The notes beneath the pieces were generated by a model. That model was given only the letters and a program-made list of their open reading frames with translations, had not been told where the DNA came from and did not search any database. Positions 16,778 through 25,881 of a DNA stretch of 40,917 nt are shown here, piece by piece; position 1 is the first letter of the stretch; each line of letters begins with the position of its first letter. Location of the stretch: positions 1 to 40,917 of the forward strand of contig JAFLCP010000062.1 of the NCBI GenBank assembly GCA_017303505.1. The letters run 5' to 3'. This DNA is from Planctomycetota bacterium (lineage in GTDB: Bacteria > Planctomycetota > Planctomycetia > Pirellulales > Pirellulaceae). Made by a program: the position numbers and the translations under genes.

Positions 16778-16881
16778 GCCCAGTTTTTCCGCGATTTCTG
16801 GTGATTTGGCACGAAATTTTCCACCTCCACCGTAGAGATATCGTCCCTTCCGCAAGCAGCCGTTTCGGAATATCGCCAGCC

Positions 16882-16890
16882 TGTTACAAT
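16882..16890 (+). promoter_or_regulatory. Candidate extended -10 promoter for purH-trpC
   Basis: TGTTACAAT is an extended -10 (TGnTACAAT) 47 bases before the purH start. There is no convincing -35. No purine riboswitch or T-box-like fold was recognised in the leader. Confidence 0.3.
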
Positions 16891-16937
16891 CTTGACTCGA
16901 TACGTTTTTCGTTCGCTCCTTGATATGAGGTCTGCCA

Positions 16938-18509
16938 GTGAGTGATTCTTTGCCAATTCGCCGCGCGTTGATCAGTGTTAGTGACAAAACGGGTTTGGCA
17001 GAACTCGGACAAGGCTTACAACGAGCCGGTATCCACATTTTCAGCACTGGCGGAACGGCAGAGTTTCTCCGTAACCACGGCGTTGAAGTGACGGATGTTT
17101 CGCAATACACCCGCTTCCCGGAAATCATGCACGGCCGGGTTAAGACGCTGCACCCCAAAATCTTTGGTGGCATTCTCGCTCGTCGTAACGAACTGGAAGA
17201 TCTGCAAGCGATGCAGTCGCTTGACATTTCAAGCATCGACTTGGTTGTGGTTAACCTTTATCCATTTGAAGCGACCATTGCCAAACGTGGCGTGACTCGC
17301 CAAGAAGCCATTGAGCAAATCGATATCGGTGGTCCAAGCCTAATTCGGGCTGCAGCTAAGAATCACGAATTTGTGACCGTTGTGACCAACGCCACGCAGT
17401 ATGCCGTGGTGTTGCATGAGATCGAAGAGAAGGGCTTAACCACACTCTCGACCCGCCGACGCTTGGCAGCAGAAGCATTCGCGATGACGTCTGCGTACGA
17501 TGCGGCCATCACTGAATATATGCGAGGAGATATACTGTCGGGTGAGTTCCCTCCTTCGTTGACCGTTTCGATGGAACGGAAACAAACCTTGCGTTATGGG
17601 GAGAACCCGCACCAGAAAGCGGCCGTGTACCAACTTTCCAAAACACGCGGCACAGGTCTTGTGAATGCTCGACAAGTCAGCGGCAAAGAGCTGTCGTACA
17701 ACAATCTCTTGGATCTCGATGCGGCTCTCTCGATCGTGCGTGCTTTTTCGCAACCCGCTTGTGCGGTGATCAAACACAATAACCCGTGCGGCGCTGCCGC
17801 ATCACATCGTCAATCGTTAGCAGCCCGCAAAGCGCTCGATGGCGATCCCGTAAGTGCGTTCGGTTCTGTCCTCGGTTTCAATACCACTGTCGATGAAGAG
17901 ACCGCTGAAGTGCTGGCTGAGCCAGGTCGGTTTATTGAAGCCATTGTGGCTCCTGATTTCGAAGCGAGTGCTGTAGGTATTCTGACTTCGAAACCCAAAT
18001 GGCGCGACAGTATCCGTCTGATGCAAGTGGGACACATTGCACCGTTGGAGCGAGAGTTGACTTACCGTTTCATCAGCGGTGGAGTTCTTGTGCAAGAGGC
18101 GGATGTCTTGCCACCATCGCCGTTGCAATGGAATACAGTCACCAATGTGCATGTTGCCGATGAACTTTGGGATGACATCGCGTTTGGCTGGGAAATGGTT
18201 CGACATGTGAAGTCCAATGCCATTGTGCTCGCGAAAGATACCGCGTTGATTGGGGTTGGGGCAGGGCAGATGAGCCGTGTGGACAGCGTTGAAATCGCCA
18301 TTGAAAAAGCGGGCGAACGAGTCGGTGGCAGCATTCTCGCATCCGATGCGTTTTTCCCATTCCCTGATTCGATTGAACGTGCCGCCTCAGCCGGGATTGT
18401 AGCCATCATTCAACCAGGTGGATCGAAACGCGATGATGAGGTGATTGCAGCCTGCAACCAGCACCGAATTCCGATGATCTTTACAGGCCGCCGCCACTTC
18501 AAGCACTAA
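16938..18509 (+). CDS. purH: Bifunctional AICAR formyltransferase / IMP cyclohydrolase
   Basis: 523 residues, the usual length. It catalyses the last two steps of de novo purine synthesis: formylation of AICAR with 10-formyl-THF, then ring closure to IMP. The N-terminal cyclohydrolase (MGS-like) domain shows ALISVSDKTGL, FSTGGTAEFL and GRVKTLHPKIFGG. The C-terminal transformylase shows LRYGENPHQ, ELSYNNLLDLDAA and the catalytic KHNNPCG with His280. The C-terminal DAFFPFPDSIE and QPGGSKRDDEVI are also typical. The start is GTG 16938 with GAGG at 16927-16930 seven bases upstream. trpC follows after seven bases, so the two are very probably one transcript. Confidence 0.98.
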   Translation: MSDSLPIRRALISVSDKTGLAELGQGLQRAGIHIFSTGGTAEFLRNHGVEVTDVSQYTRFPEIMHGRVKTLHPKIFGGILARRNELEDLQAMQSLDISSIDLVVVNLYPFEATIAKRGVTRQEAIEQIDIGGPSLIRAAAKNHEFVTVVTNATQYAVVLHEIEEKGLTTLSTRRRLAAEAFAMTSAYDAAITEYMRGDILSGEFPPSLTVSMERKQTLRYGENPHQKAAVYQLSKTRGTGLVNARQVSGKELSYNNLLDLDAALSIVRAFSQPACAVIKHNNPCGAAASHRQSLAARKALDGDPVSAFGSVLGFNTTVDEETAEVLAEPGRFIEAIVAPDFEASAVGILTSKPKWRDSIRLMQVGHIAPLERELTYRFISGGVLVQEADVLPPSPLQWNTVTNVHVADELWDDIAFGWEMVRHVKSNAIVLAKDTALIGVGAGQMSRVDSVEIAIEKAGERVGGSILASDAFFPFPDSIERAASAGIVAIIQPGGSKRDDEVIAACNQHRIPMIFTGRRHFKH

Positions 18510-18516
18510 TTCATTT

Positions 18517-19308
18517 ATGTCCGATACCATTCTCGACAAAATTGTTGCCACCAAACGCAGCGAAATAGCGGCGTTGTATGCGCAGTGCTCACTTTCGGAA
18601 ATGGAGCAACGCTGTCAGGTTGTGCCTGCGCCGCTAGATTTCGTCGCTCCTTTGCGACTCCCTGGCAACATCCGCTTGATTGCCGAAGTAAAAAAAGCGA
18701 GTCCATCCAAAGGCTTGATACGGGCGGACTTTGAGCCTGTTACCATCGCTCAGCAATATGAATCGGCCGGTGCAAGTTGCTTAAGCGTGTTGACCGATCG
18801 ACACTATTTTCAAGGCGAATTGTCTTATCTCGCCGCGATACGGAAAGCAGTCAACATTCCACTGCTTCGCAAAGATTTTATCCTCGATCCGATTCAAATT
18901 GCTGAAGCGAGATCGGTTGGGGCCGATGCCGTGCTGTTGATTGCCGAGTGCTTATCTCCCTCAGAACTCAAATCCCTTTTTCAATACACTCGTTCGCTGG
19001 GCATGCAGGCCCTTATCGAATTGTACGACCCAGCCAACTTATCAGCGGTGCTAGATACAGGAGCCGAGTTGATTGGAGTAAACAATCGAGACTTGCGAAC
19101 GTTTGAAGTGGATTTAATGCACGTAATTCGCGTTAAGGAACAAATTCCACCAGGCCGCGTTGTTGTGGCAGAGAGTGGCATCTACCACGTGCACGAAGCC
19201 AAAATGTTATACGAACATGGGGTTTCAGCCATGCTTGTCGGCGAATCCTTGATGCGTCAACCCGATGTGGTCATCGCTACCAAACGCTTGCTCGGCAGCA
19301 TCGATTAG
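18517..19308 (+). CDS. trpC: Indole-3-glycerol phosphate synthase
   Basis: 263 residues forming a single TIM barrel; closes CdRP to indole-3-glycerol phosphate in tryptophan synthesis. Expected active-site residues are present: Glu57 and Lys59 (IAEVKKASPSKG), Lys119 (LLRKDFILDP), Glu168 (LIELYD) and Asn189 (GVNNRDL). The phosphate site GVSAMLVGESLMR is intact. It is monofunctional, with no fused TrpF. It starts seven bases after purH and its last four bases overlap, tail to tail, the end of the cnoX-like gene on the other strand. No other trp gene is in the window, so the pathway is scattered. Confidence 0.97.
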   Translation: MSDTILDKIVATKRSEIAALYAQCSLSEMEQRCQVVPAPLDFVAPLRLPGNIRLIAEVKKASPSKGLIRADFEPVTIAQQYESAGASCLSVLTDRHYFQGELSYLAAIRKAVNIPLLRKDFILDPIQIAEARSVGADAVLLIAECLSPSELKSLFQYTRSLGMQALIELYDPANLSAVLDTGAELIGVNNRDLRTFEVDLMHVIRVKEQIPPGRVVVAESGIYHVHEAKMLYEHGVSAMLVGESLMRQPDVVIATKRLLGSID

Positions 19309-20150
19309 TACATCGCCATCGCCAACTTTCGGCGATAATTTCCGATCAGCTCATCCCCTTCGGGTAGAATACGAAAAATGTCCACCATCAGTTCTTGAGC
19401 TGCTTTGCGAGTCTGCTGGCGATCGAGTTGAACAATATGCAATGCATGCTGGAGTGCACCTTCATAGTCGCGTGTGGCGACGAGCGCCTTGGCTAGCTCG
19501 AGTCGCGTTCCAAAGTCGGCCGGTATTTGCTCGACTTTCTTTTTTAGTTCATCAATATCAGCGGAGGTCGAATGCACGAGCTTCAATTGGGCTTTGATTT
19601 TTTCTGCTTCAGGTTCCAGGAATCCCCGGCGTTCAAGTTCGGTCATGATACGAGTTGTTGTTTCGAGATCTCCCGCTTTATAGGCAGCTCTCATGATGGC
19701 GATCTTTAATTCATCCGCCACATTGCCAAGCCCCGCAATTTCTTGATAGGCCTTAAGTGCAGCCTGAGGATCTGTATCTTCAAGTGCATAGGCTTGCACA
19801 AACCGTTGCTGAATCAACAAAGAATCGAGCCATTGATTCAGTTGAGCTTGAGTGAGGAGTCCTTCAACGCGATCGATAACAGACTTGTTTGAAATCGCAA
19901 AGAGCACGGGGATCGACTGAACGGAAAACGCGCTAGCTTGATCTTGCAGTTGTTCCGTGTTGGCCTTCACCAACGCAAATTGTTCTTGCCTGGCTTCAAC
20001 CACATCTTTCAAGACAGGGGCTAACATGCGGCACGGCTGGCACCAATCGGCATAAAAGTCCAGGATGACAATCTTATGCTCGCTGGCCTCAAACACGTCG
20101 CGATCAAATGTCTCAACGGTGGTTTCTGTACCGAAAGTTTTCGCTGCCAT
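19305..20150 (-). CDS. cnoX: CnoX-like thioredoxin-TPR protein (co-chaperedoxin family)
   Basis: 281 residues: thioredoxin domain (1-110) plus a helical TPR-like C-terminal domain (~115-281), the E. coli CnoX/YbbN architecture and length. The active site is WCQPC (Trp36-Cys40) with the cis-proline in SIPVLF. E. coli CnoX has a non-redox SXHC motif, whereas this protein keeps both cysteines, as other bacterial homologues (e.g. Caulobacter) do, so redox activity plus holdase function is plausible. Helical repeats include DPQAALKAYQEIAGLG and ATRDYEGALQHALHIV. Start ATG 20150 has AGGTGA upstream. Monocistronic, convergent with trpC. I am confident of the family, less so of an exact CnoX role. 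Confidence 0.88.
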   Translation of the reverse strand: MAAKTFGTETTVETFDRDVFEASEHKIVILDFYADWCQPCRMLAPVLKDVVEARQEQFALVKANTEQLQDQASAFSVQSIPVLFAISNKSVIDRVEGLLTQAQLNQWLDSLLIQQRFVQAYALEDTDPQAALKAYQEIAGLGNVADELKIAIMRAAYKAGDLETTTRIMTELERRGFLEPEAEKIKAQLKLVHSTSADIDELKKKVEQIPADFGTRLELAKALVATRDYEGALQHALHIVQLDRQQTRKAAQELMVDIFRILPEGDELIGNYRRKLAMAMY

Positions 20151-20374
20151 GTTTCTTTCACCTCACCTGTAATGAGCGACTGCGTATGCGGCCACCCAAC
20201 CTTCGTTCGTATCACATTTCCATTGCCCAGGGACGCGAACTTTTGTTCGCTACGGTCAATGATTGGGGATGCAACTTACTTGATCACCGTATATTGTAGG
20301 GTCTCTTGCCGATCTACAACATATCTTGAGTGAATGCGTACACTCTGCTCTTTCGTACATCTCGAGTTGTGCCA

Positions 20375-21475
20375 ATGACCTTTGATTTTGAACGCCGCCG
20401 ACAAAAATTGGTTCGCCATTTGAAACAAAATGGCGTCTCCTCTTTCCTGATTTCTCATTCTCCTAATGTGACATATTTGACCGGTTTCACCGGCGACAGC
20501 ACCTATCTCTGGGTTCATCAAGGAAAGTTCCTGTTGCTCAGCGATCCGAGGTATGAAGAGCAAATTCAAAACGAGTGCCCCGGGCTCGAGTGTTTCATTC
20601 GTACGCCTGACACCACCTTGCTGGAAGCCACTGCGGCCCAAGTGGCAAAAGCGAAATGCCATGAACTTTGGGTGGAATCCCACTATATGGCTTTATTTGG
20701 CTATGAAATCTTGAAAAGCAAACTGCCAAGTTGTTCACTTCACGGCTCAGCGGGGCATGTGGAGAGTTTACGGGAAATTAAGGATAAAGAAGAAATCGCA
20801 CGAATTGAGCGTGCGATTGAGATGGCTGAGCGATCGTTTCAGATCGTCCGGGCGGGGTTACGGGCGGACCATTCCGAGCGAGACGTTGCCCATCAGTTAG
20901 AGAATGAAATTCGGGCCTTGGGAGGCATTGGGTGTAGTTTCCCGCCGATTGTTGGAGTTGGTCCCCGAGCCGCTTTGCCACATGGGACCCCCACGGATGT
21001 GAAAATTGGGAGCGAGCCCTTTGTGTTGATTGATTGGGGGGCCAGGGAGGGGGAGTACATCAGCGACTTGACCAGGGTATTAGTGACCAGTAAAATCCCG
21101 CCCAAATTTGAGAAGGTCTATCGTCTTGTTTTAGACGCAAACGAGGCAGCTATCCGAGCCATTCGGCCAGGAATCGCCGCCTGTGAAGTGGACAAAGCGG
21201 GACGTGACGTAATCGAAAAGGGGGGATTCGGGAAGCATTTCGGACATGCACTCGGTCACGGGATCGGTTTGCAAGTGCACGAATCACCTCGAATGGGGTT
21301 AGAACAAAGACGACCATTGCTGCCCGGTATGGTAGTCACTGTCGAACCGGGGATTTATATTCCTGGTTGGGGTGGCGTACGAATCGAGGATGATGTGTTG
21401 GTCACCAAAGATGGTTGCCGGGTTTTGTCGACACTTCCCAAGGATTTAGAATCCATGGTTACGAAGTGTTGGTGA
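20375..21475 (+). CDS. M24-family Xaa-Pro aminopeptidase
   Basis: 366 residues: creatinase-like N-domain (~5-130) and pita-bread metallopeptidase domain (~140-366). The five metal ligands are present: Asp220 and Asp231 (LIDWGAREGEYISDLTR), His295 (GHALGHGIGLQVHE), Glu324 (VTVEPGIY) and Glu338 (GVRIEDDVLV). It removes N-terminal residues preceding proline from peptides in the cytosol. The frame begins at GTG 20330, but ATG 20375 (MTFDFERRRQKL) matches the family start. It sits upstream of accB-accC, as yqhT does in Bacillus, but without efp in between. Whether PepP- or PepQ-like specificity applies is uncertain. Confidence 0.93.
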   Translation: MTFDFERRRQKLVRHLKQNGVSSFLISHSPNVTYLTGFTGDSTYLWVHQGKFLLLSDPRYEEQIQNECPGLECFIRTPDTTLLEATAAQVAKAKCHELWVESHYMALFGYEILKSKLPSCSLHGSAGHVESLREIKDKEEIARIERAIEMAERSFQIVRAGLRADHSERDVAHQLENEIRALGGIGCSFPPIVGVGPRAALPHGTPTDVKIGSEPFVLIDWGAREGEYISDLTRVLVTSKIPPKFEKVYRLVLDANEAAIRAIRPGIAACEVDKAGRDVIEKGGFGKHFGHALGHGIGLQVHESPRMGLEQRRPLLPGMVVTVEPGIYIPGWGGVRIEDDVLVTKDGCRVLSTLPKDLESMVTKCW

Positions 21476-21583
21476 TTGGCAAGCTTAAGAGACGAGTGGG
21501 TTAGGACAACTCAACTCGTATTTCAACAAACAATAAATGATTCATTTCTTACGCGAACCGGTTCATACGGGGAGTACTTGCGG

Positions 21584-22117
21584 ATGACAGACTCAGGTGA
21601 AAACCAAGGGCAAGAAGCACAGGCTGATGATGTATTCAGCGTCGAAAGAATTCGCAGCTTGGTTGAACTGATGAAGGAGCATGATCTGCGAGAAGTCGAT
21701 TTGCGCCATTTTCGTCAACGCATTCGTATCTGCCGCGGACCACAAGAAGTCGCGATGATGGCTGCACCTGCGATGCCTGCGCCCCAATTTGCAGTACCCG
21801 CAGTGGCTGCCGCTCCAACGGCCGCGCCAGCTCCAGCAGCACCGGCAGCACCGGCAGCGGTTGATGGCCCACACATTGTGACCATCAAGTCGCCTATGGT
21901 TGGCACATTGTATCTTCGCCCAAATCCAAAGGCCGACTCTTTCGTAAAGGTCGGTCAATCCATCACACCAGAATCGACCATTTGCATCATTGAAGCGATG
22001 AAAGTCTTCAATGAAATTCCGGCTGAAGTCCGAGGCAAAGTGGTTGAAATCCTTTGCGGTAACGAAGAGCCGGTCGATTTTGGTAGACCGTTGTTCAAAG
22101 TAGACACCCGCGGATAA
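21584..22117 (+). CDS. accB: Biotin carboxyl carrier protein of acetyl-CoA carboxylase
   Basis: 177 residues: N-terminal helical part ([21 protein letters not shown]), an Ala/Pro-rich linker (~58-95, repeated PAAPAAPAA) and a C-terminal biotinyl domain. The biotin acceptor is Lys140 in [11 protein letters not shown], with [14 protein letters not shown] forming the thumb-bearing half typical of AccB. It carries CO2 from biotin carboxylase to carboxyltransferase in fatty acid synthesis. The frame is open from 21476, but ATG 21584 has GGGGAG at 21569-21574 nine bases upstream and begins the conserved domain. accC follows after 10 bases, so translation is likely coupled. Confidence 0.97.
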   Translation: MTDSGENQGQEAQADDVFSVERIRSLVELMKEHDLREVDLRHFRQRIRICRGPQEVAMMAAPAMPAPQFAVPAVAAAPTAAPAPAAPAAPAAVDGPHIVTIKSPMVGTLYLRPNPKADSFVKVGQSITPESTICIIEAMKVFNEIPAEVRGKVVEILCGNEEPVDFGRPLFKVDTRG

Positions 22118-22127
22118 CCTTAGATTC

Positions 22128-23474
22128 ATGTATAACAGAATTCTTATTGCGAATCGTGGCGAGATTGCGCTGCGCGTTCAGCGCGCATGCCGTGAACTGG
22201 GAATCGAAACTGTTGTCGTCTACAGCGAAGCGGATAAAGACGCTCCCTATGTTCGGCTCGCCGACCAAGCGATCTGTATTGGCCCACCCCGATCGATCGA
22301 CAGCTACTTGAAGATCGATCAGATCATCAGCGCGGCCGAGATTGGGAATGTCGATGCCATTCACCCTGGCTATGGTTTCTTGAGCGAGAACAGCCACTTC
22401 AACGAAGTTTGTCGCTCGTGCAACATCGACTTCATTGGTCCAACTCCTGAAGCGATGGAGAAACTAGGGGACAAGAACCAAGCGCGACAAATGGCCAAAT
22501 TGGCTAATGTCCCTGTGGTCCCCGGTAGCGAAGGCTTGATTGAAAACGAAGAAGATGCAGTAAAGACAGCACGTCTGATCGGATACCCAGTTCTTATCAA
22601 AGCGACCGCCGGCGGTGGTGGAAAAGGGATGCGAGTTGCAGCCAATGAGCTCGCACTCAAAGCGGCCCTGGAACAAGCTCAAAATGAAGCTAAAGCGGCG
22701 TTTGGCAACGGCGGTGTTTATCTAGAGAGATATATCGAAAAGCCTCGCCATGTTGAAGTTCAAATCATTGCTGACCACTTCGGCAACGTTTGTCATCTCC
22801 ATGAACGTGACTGCTCCGTTCAACGCCGACATCAAAAGCTCATCGAAGAAAGTCCATCTCCACGACTTCCCGAGTCCGCACGCAAGGAACTGTGCGAAGC
22901 GGCAGTTCGCTTGGTGAAAACGGCTGGCTACACGAACGCCGGAACGGTGGAGTTCATCGTGGACCAAGAAAATCGCTTCTATTTCATTGAAGTGAATGCT
23001 CGAATTCAAGTCGAACATCCGGTGACCGAAATGGTGACAGGTATCGACTTGATCAAGACCCAAATTGCGGTTGCATCCGGAAAGCCATTGCCGTTTACAC
23101 AAGAGCAAATTGTGCCCCGCGGTGCTGCCATGGAGTGCCGTATCAATGCCGAAGATCCTACTCGCAACTTCCAACCTTGCCCCGGTAAGATCGAGCGAAT
23201 TTTCATCCCAGGTGGATACGGAGTTCGCTTTGATACGCACGTTTCAGCCGGGTATGTCGTACCACCCTATTACGATTCGATGATTGGAAAATTGATCGTA
23301 TTCAAAGAGAACCGAGACGAAGCGATTGCATGTATGTTGCGTTGCCTTTCGGAATTGCAAATTCAAGGTATCAGCACGACCGCTGACTTCCACAAGAAAG
23401 TTCTGTCGCACAACGACTTTGTGCAAGGACTTGTGGATACTAAATGGGTCGAAAGAGAATTGTTAAGCAAATAG
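22128..23474 (+). CDS. accC: Biotin carboxylase subunit of acetyl-CoA carboxylase
   Basis: 448 residues, the standard AccC length. It carboxylates AccB-bound biotin using ATP and bicarbonate. It shows the N-domain [13 protein letters not shown], the [10 protein letters not shown] signature, the ATP-grasp glycine-rich loop [28 protein letters not shown], the metal-binding [16 protein letters not shown] and the C-domain RINAEDP...PG. All catalytic motifs look intact. Second gene of the accB-accC-pfp run; the next start is 31 bases downstream. AccA and AccD are not in this window. Confidence 0.98.
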   Translation: MYNRILIANRGEIALRVQRACRELGIETVVVYSEADKDAPYVRLADQAICIGPPRSIDSYLKIDQIISAAEIGNVDAIHPGYGFLSENSHFNEVCRSCNIDFIGPTPEAMEKLGDKNQARQMAKLANVPVVPGSEGLIENEEDAVKTARLIGYPVLIKATAGGGGKGMRVAANELALKAALEQAQNEAKAAFGNGGVYLERYIEKPRHVEVQIIADHFGNVCHLHERDCSVQRRHQKLIEESPSPRLPESARKELCEAAVRLVKTAGYTNAGTVEFIVDQENRFYFIEVNARIQVEHPVTEMVTGIDLIKTQIAVASGKPLPFTQEQIVPRGAAMECRINAEDPTRNFQPCPGKIERIFIPGGYGVRFDTHVSAGYVVPPYYDSMIGKLIVFKENRDEAIACMLRCLSELQIQGISTTADFHKKVLSHNDFVQGLVDTKWVERELLSK

Positions 23475-23505
23475 TTCATTGGATGATTTCGGGAGTGAGG
23501 GATTC

Positions 23506-24798
23506 ATGCCTGCAGTTAACACATCGGGTATTAAGAAGGTTGCGATTTTATTTGCGGGTGGTCCAGCCCCTGCAGCAAACGCGGTGATTTCAACCGCCGC
23601 CTATTCGTTTATGAATGCTGGAATTGAAGTGCTGGGGATTAAGCACGGCTACAGCAGCCTGATCGATTACACACCAGACAAGCCGTTGGTGGAAGGAAAG
23701 GACTACTTCAAATTCGATCAGGCCAAACTTCACCATGCCCGCACCTCTCAAGGCATCATGATCGGCACAGCTCGAACGAATCCCGGAAAAGTTGTTTCCG
23801 CTCCCGAACACCTAAAAGACCCTGAGCGTTCCGCACCATTGAAGCGAGCCTACGAAGGTTTGCTCTCCTTAGGTGCTGATGCGTTAATCTCGATCGGTGG
23901 TGATGACACCCTCAAGACCGCCAACAAGATGAAGATGTTTCAGGATTTGCTTCCTGAAGGGTCGAAGAAGTTGCCAGTCGTGCATTTGCCCAAGACCATC
24001 GACAACGATTACATGGGTATCGACTTCACGTTCGGATACTTCACTGCAGCCGAGACGCTGGCCTCAGAAATTCGAAACCTCAATCATGACGCGGAAGCGG
24101 GACGTGCGTATTTCGTCGCCGAGACCATGGGACGCAGCGCGGGTTGGTTGGCGTACGGTGCCGCAATCGCAGGTGAAGCCTGCATGGTATTGAGCGTTGA
24201 GGATATTGTCGGTTCATTGCGCGGCAGCGAGACCGTTACCGATCCAGTTTCGGGCAAGTCGGTAACACGAACCATTATGCACCTCGATAAGGTTGTTGAA
24301 CGCATCGTCAAGCTGATGCAAAAGCGGGATGCTGATGGCCGTGAATATGGTGTGATCGTTCTGGCTGAAGGCCTGGCCGAATACTTGCCAGCCAAATACT
24401 TGGAAGGCGTAACTCGCGACGATCACGGACATATTTCAATTGCGAATGTGAACTTAGGCCGAATGGTCAGCAAGCTCATCATGGACGCCTACAAAGCGAA
24501 AACCGGCAAGAGCAAGAAAGTCACCGGTCTACAGCTTGGTTATGAAGTGCGTTGCGCTCGTCCTACCGCTTTCGACGTCATGCTCGGTTCACAAATTGGT
24601 GTCGGTGCCTTCCGTGCTTTGGTGGAAAAGAAACTCAACGGGGTCATGGTATCTGTCGCTGGTCAACTCGACATTCAGTATGTCCCTTTTGAGACACTCG
24701 TCGATCCGAACACGTTGGTGACCAAGGTTCGATACATCGAAACAAACAGTGATTTCTACCAATTGGCTCGGTCTCTCGAAACCTACATCGAGGACTAA
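23506..24798 (+). CDS. pfp: PPi-dependent 6-phosphofructokinase
   Basis: 430 residues of the PfkA superfamily; interconverts fructose 6-phosphate and fructose 1,6-bisphosphate. The phosphoryl-donor signature is the PPi type: GGDDTL (131-136) has Asp where ATP enzymes have Gly, and PKTIDND (162-168) has Lys where ATP enzymes have Gly. The reaction should therefore be reversible and use pyrophosphate. The first loop is AGGPAPAAN rather than the usual GGDxPGxN, and FVAETMGRSAGWLA is the substrate-binding MGR motif. Start ATG 23506 has GGGAG and GAGGG just upstream; an upstream TTG in frame is unlikely. Probably co-transcribed with accBC, and followed by a strong terminator. Confidence 0.93.
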   Translation: MPAVNTSGIKKVAILFAGGPAPAANAVISTAAYSFMNAGIEVLGIKHGYSSLIDYTPDKPLVEGKDYFKFDQAKLHHARTSQGIMIGTARTNPGKVVSAPEHLKDPERSAPLKRAYEGLLSLGADALISIGGDDTLKTANKMKMFQDLLPEGSKKLPVVHLPKTIDNDYMGIDFTFGYFTAAETLASEIRNLNHDAEAGRAYFVAETMGRSAGWLAYGAAIAGEACMVLSVEDIVGSLRGSETVTDPVSGKSVTRTIMHLDKVVERIVKLMQKRDADGREYGVIVLAEGLAEYLPAKYLEGVTRDDHGHISIANVNLGRMVSKLIMDAYKAKTGKSKKVTGLQLGYEVRCARPTAFDVMLGSQIGVGAFRALVEKKLNGVMVSVAGQLDIQYVPFETLVDPNTLVTKVRYIETNSDFYQLARSLETYIED

Positions 24799-24836
24799 TC
24801 CCATCGGAATCCTGGCCTCAATAGAGACTTAACCTG

Positions 24837-24877
24837 ACTCCCGCTCAGCCCGTTCTGAGCGGGAGTTTTTGTTTTGT
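24837..24877 (+). terminator. Rho-independent terminator after pfp
   Basis: Perfect 12-bp GC-rich stem ACTCCCGCTCAG/CTGAGCGGGAGT (24837-24848, 24855-24866), 6-base loop, then TTTTGTTTTG. It ends the accB-accC-pfp transcript. Confidence 0.95.
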
Positions 24878-24983
24878 TACGAACAAATTGGATTGGGTAC
24901 TTTTAATGTGAATTCCAAACCCTATAGAATGCCCCTCGCCGGAATACCCTATTCCATGGAGCATTCATACCTAGGAGCCATAA

Positions 24984-25457
24984 ATGTCGAACGGTTTTAA
25001 TTCCCCCAATCCATATTCGAGCCCATTTACATCCAATGCACCTTCCAGTGCTCCACCGCCATCCAATATCAAAATCATACTACCTGCCGTTGCGTTGATC
25101 GTGGTCGGGTCTCTGGGATTGCTCATGAGTATCTACAGCACATTTGCAGCCGTCTTTTTGGATCCACCTGCAATCGATCCCAATGCACCTGAGTGGATGA
25201 AGCAGTTTCAGGATGGTGCGCATGGCCCTGTTGCTGCGACCATTCAATCGATTTTTATTCTCGTCAACATCGCGATTATCGCGGGTGGGGTCATGATGTC
25301 CCAGTGCAAGAGCTGGGTATTCGCCTTGGTCGCTTGTATTTTGGCTACCATCAACTTTGGGAATTGCTGCTGTTTTCTTGGTTTGCCAGTCGGAATCTGG
25401 GGGATCATTATTCTATCGATGGCCGATGTAAAACAGATCTTTGATTCGCGGCGTTAA
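24984..25457 (+). CDS. Small integral membrane protein, unknown function
   Basis: 157 residues. The N-terminal 28 are Ser/Pro/Asn rich and disordered (NSPNPYSSPF). About four hydrophobic helices follow: ~30-55, ~82-103, ~108-125 and ~127-146, with a short polar loop (DPNAPEWMKQFQDG) between the first two. A Cys triplet (GNCCCFLGLP) lies at the start of the last helix. AGGAG at 24973-24977 sits six bases before ATG 24984, an ideal ribosome binding site. The arrangement resembles short membrane proteins commonly annotated hypothetical in planctomycetes. Isolated between two terminators; no function inferred. Confidence 0.75.
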   Translation: MSNGFNSPNPYSSPFTSNAPSSAPPPSNIKIILPAVALIVVGSLGLLMSIYSTFAAVFLDPPAIDPNAPEWMKQFQDGAHGPVAATIQSIFILVNIAIIAGGVMMSQCKSWVFALVACILATINFGNCCCFLGLPVGIWGIIILSMADVKQIFDSRR

Positions 25458-25489
25458 CCAAGCAGCCTTACACCACAATTGCCTACATC

Positions 25490-25539
25490 CACCCTTCACT
25501 CCCACTCTACTAAGAGACTTGGGACTGGAGGGTGTTTTT
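25490..25539 (+). terminator. Probable terminator after the small membrane protein
   Basis: 15-bp stem with two mismatches (25490-25504 with 25520-25534, arms CACCCTTCACTCCCA/TGGGACTGGAGGGTG), 15-base loop, then TTTTTA. Confidence 0.65.
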
Positions 25540-25697
25540 ATGAATGGAGCGGAAGGCATTCCCTCTGGCAAAATCAACCGGGTTGGATTTCCCAGATAGC
25601 AAGAGCAGAAGGCGGCAGAGAGAAATTACTGTGAGTGAAAGAAGAGGACCGAGAACCTCTTCAGAAACAGTAGTGCTCGCGTGAGCTAAACGAAAAA

Positions 25698-25769
25698 TTG
25701 GGGTGTAGGGACTCGAACCCCAACTAACAGAGTCAGAATCTGTCGTGCTACCAATTACACCACACCCCA
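25698..25769 (-). tRNA. tRNA-Gln (anticodon CTG)
   Basis: 72-nt cloverleaf on the minus strand. The acceptor stem TGGGGTG pairs with CACCCCA and the discriminator base is A. The D-arm contains AATTGGTAGCA. The anticodon stem ACAGA/TCTGT encloses the loop TTCTGAC, giving anticodon CTG for codon CAG. The T-arm is TGGGGTTCGAGTCCCTA. The 3' CCA is not encoded. It lies alone, 185 bases upstream of the end of the next minus-strand gene. Confidence 0.96.
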
Positions 25770-25881
25770 GGGTTGAAAAACTTTAGACCAGAGATCCAGG
25801 AAGGTCAAGAGGGCATCGAGTTTTGCTCGATGCCCTCACGAAATCCTTGTTTTTATGGCTTTCTCGAACCTCGGCTCGGGT

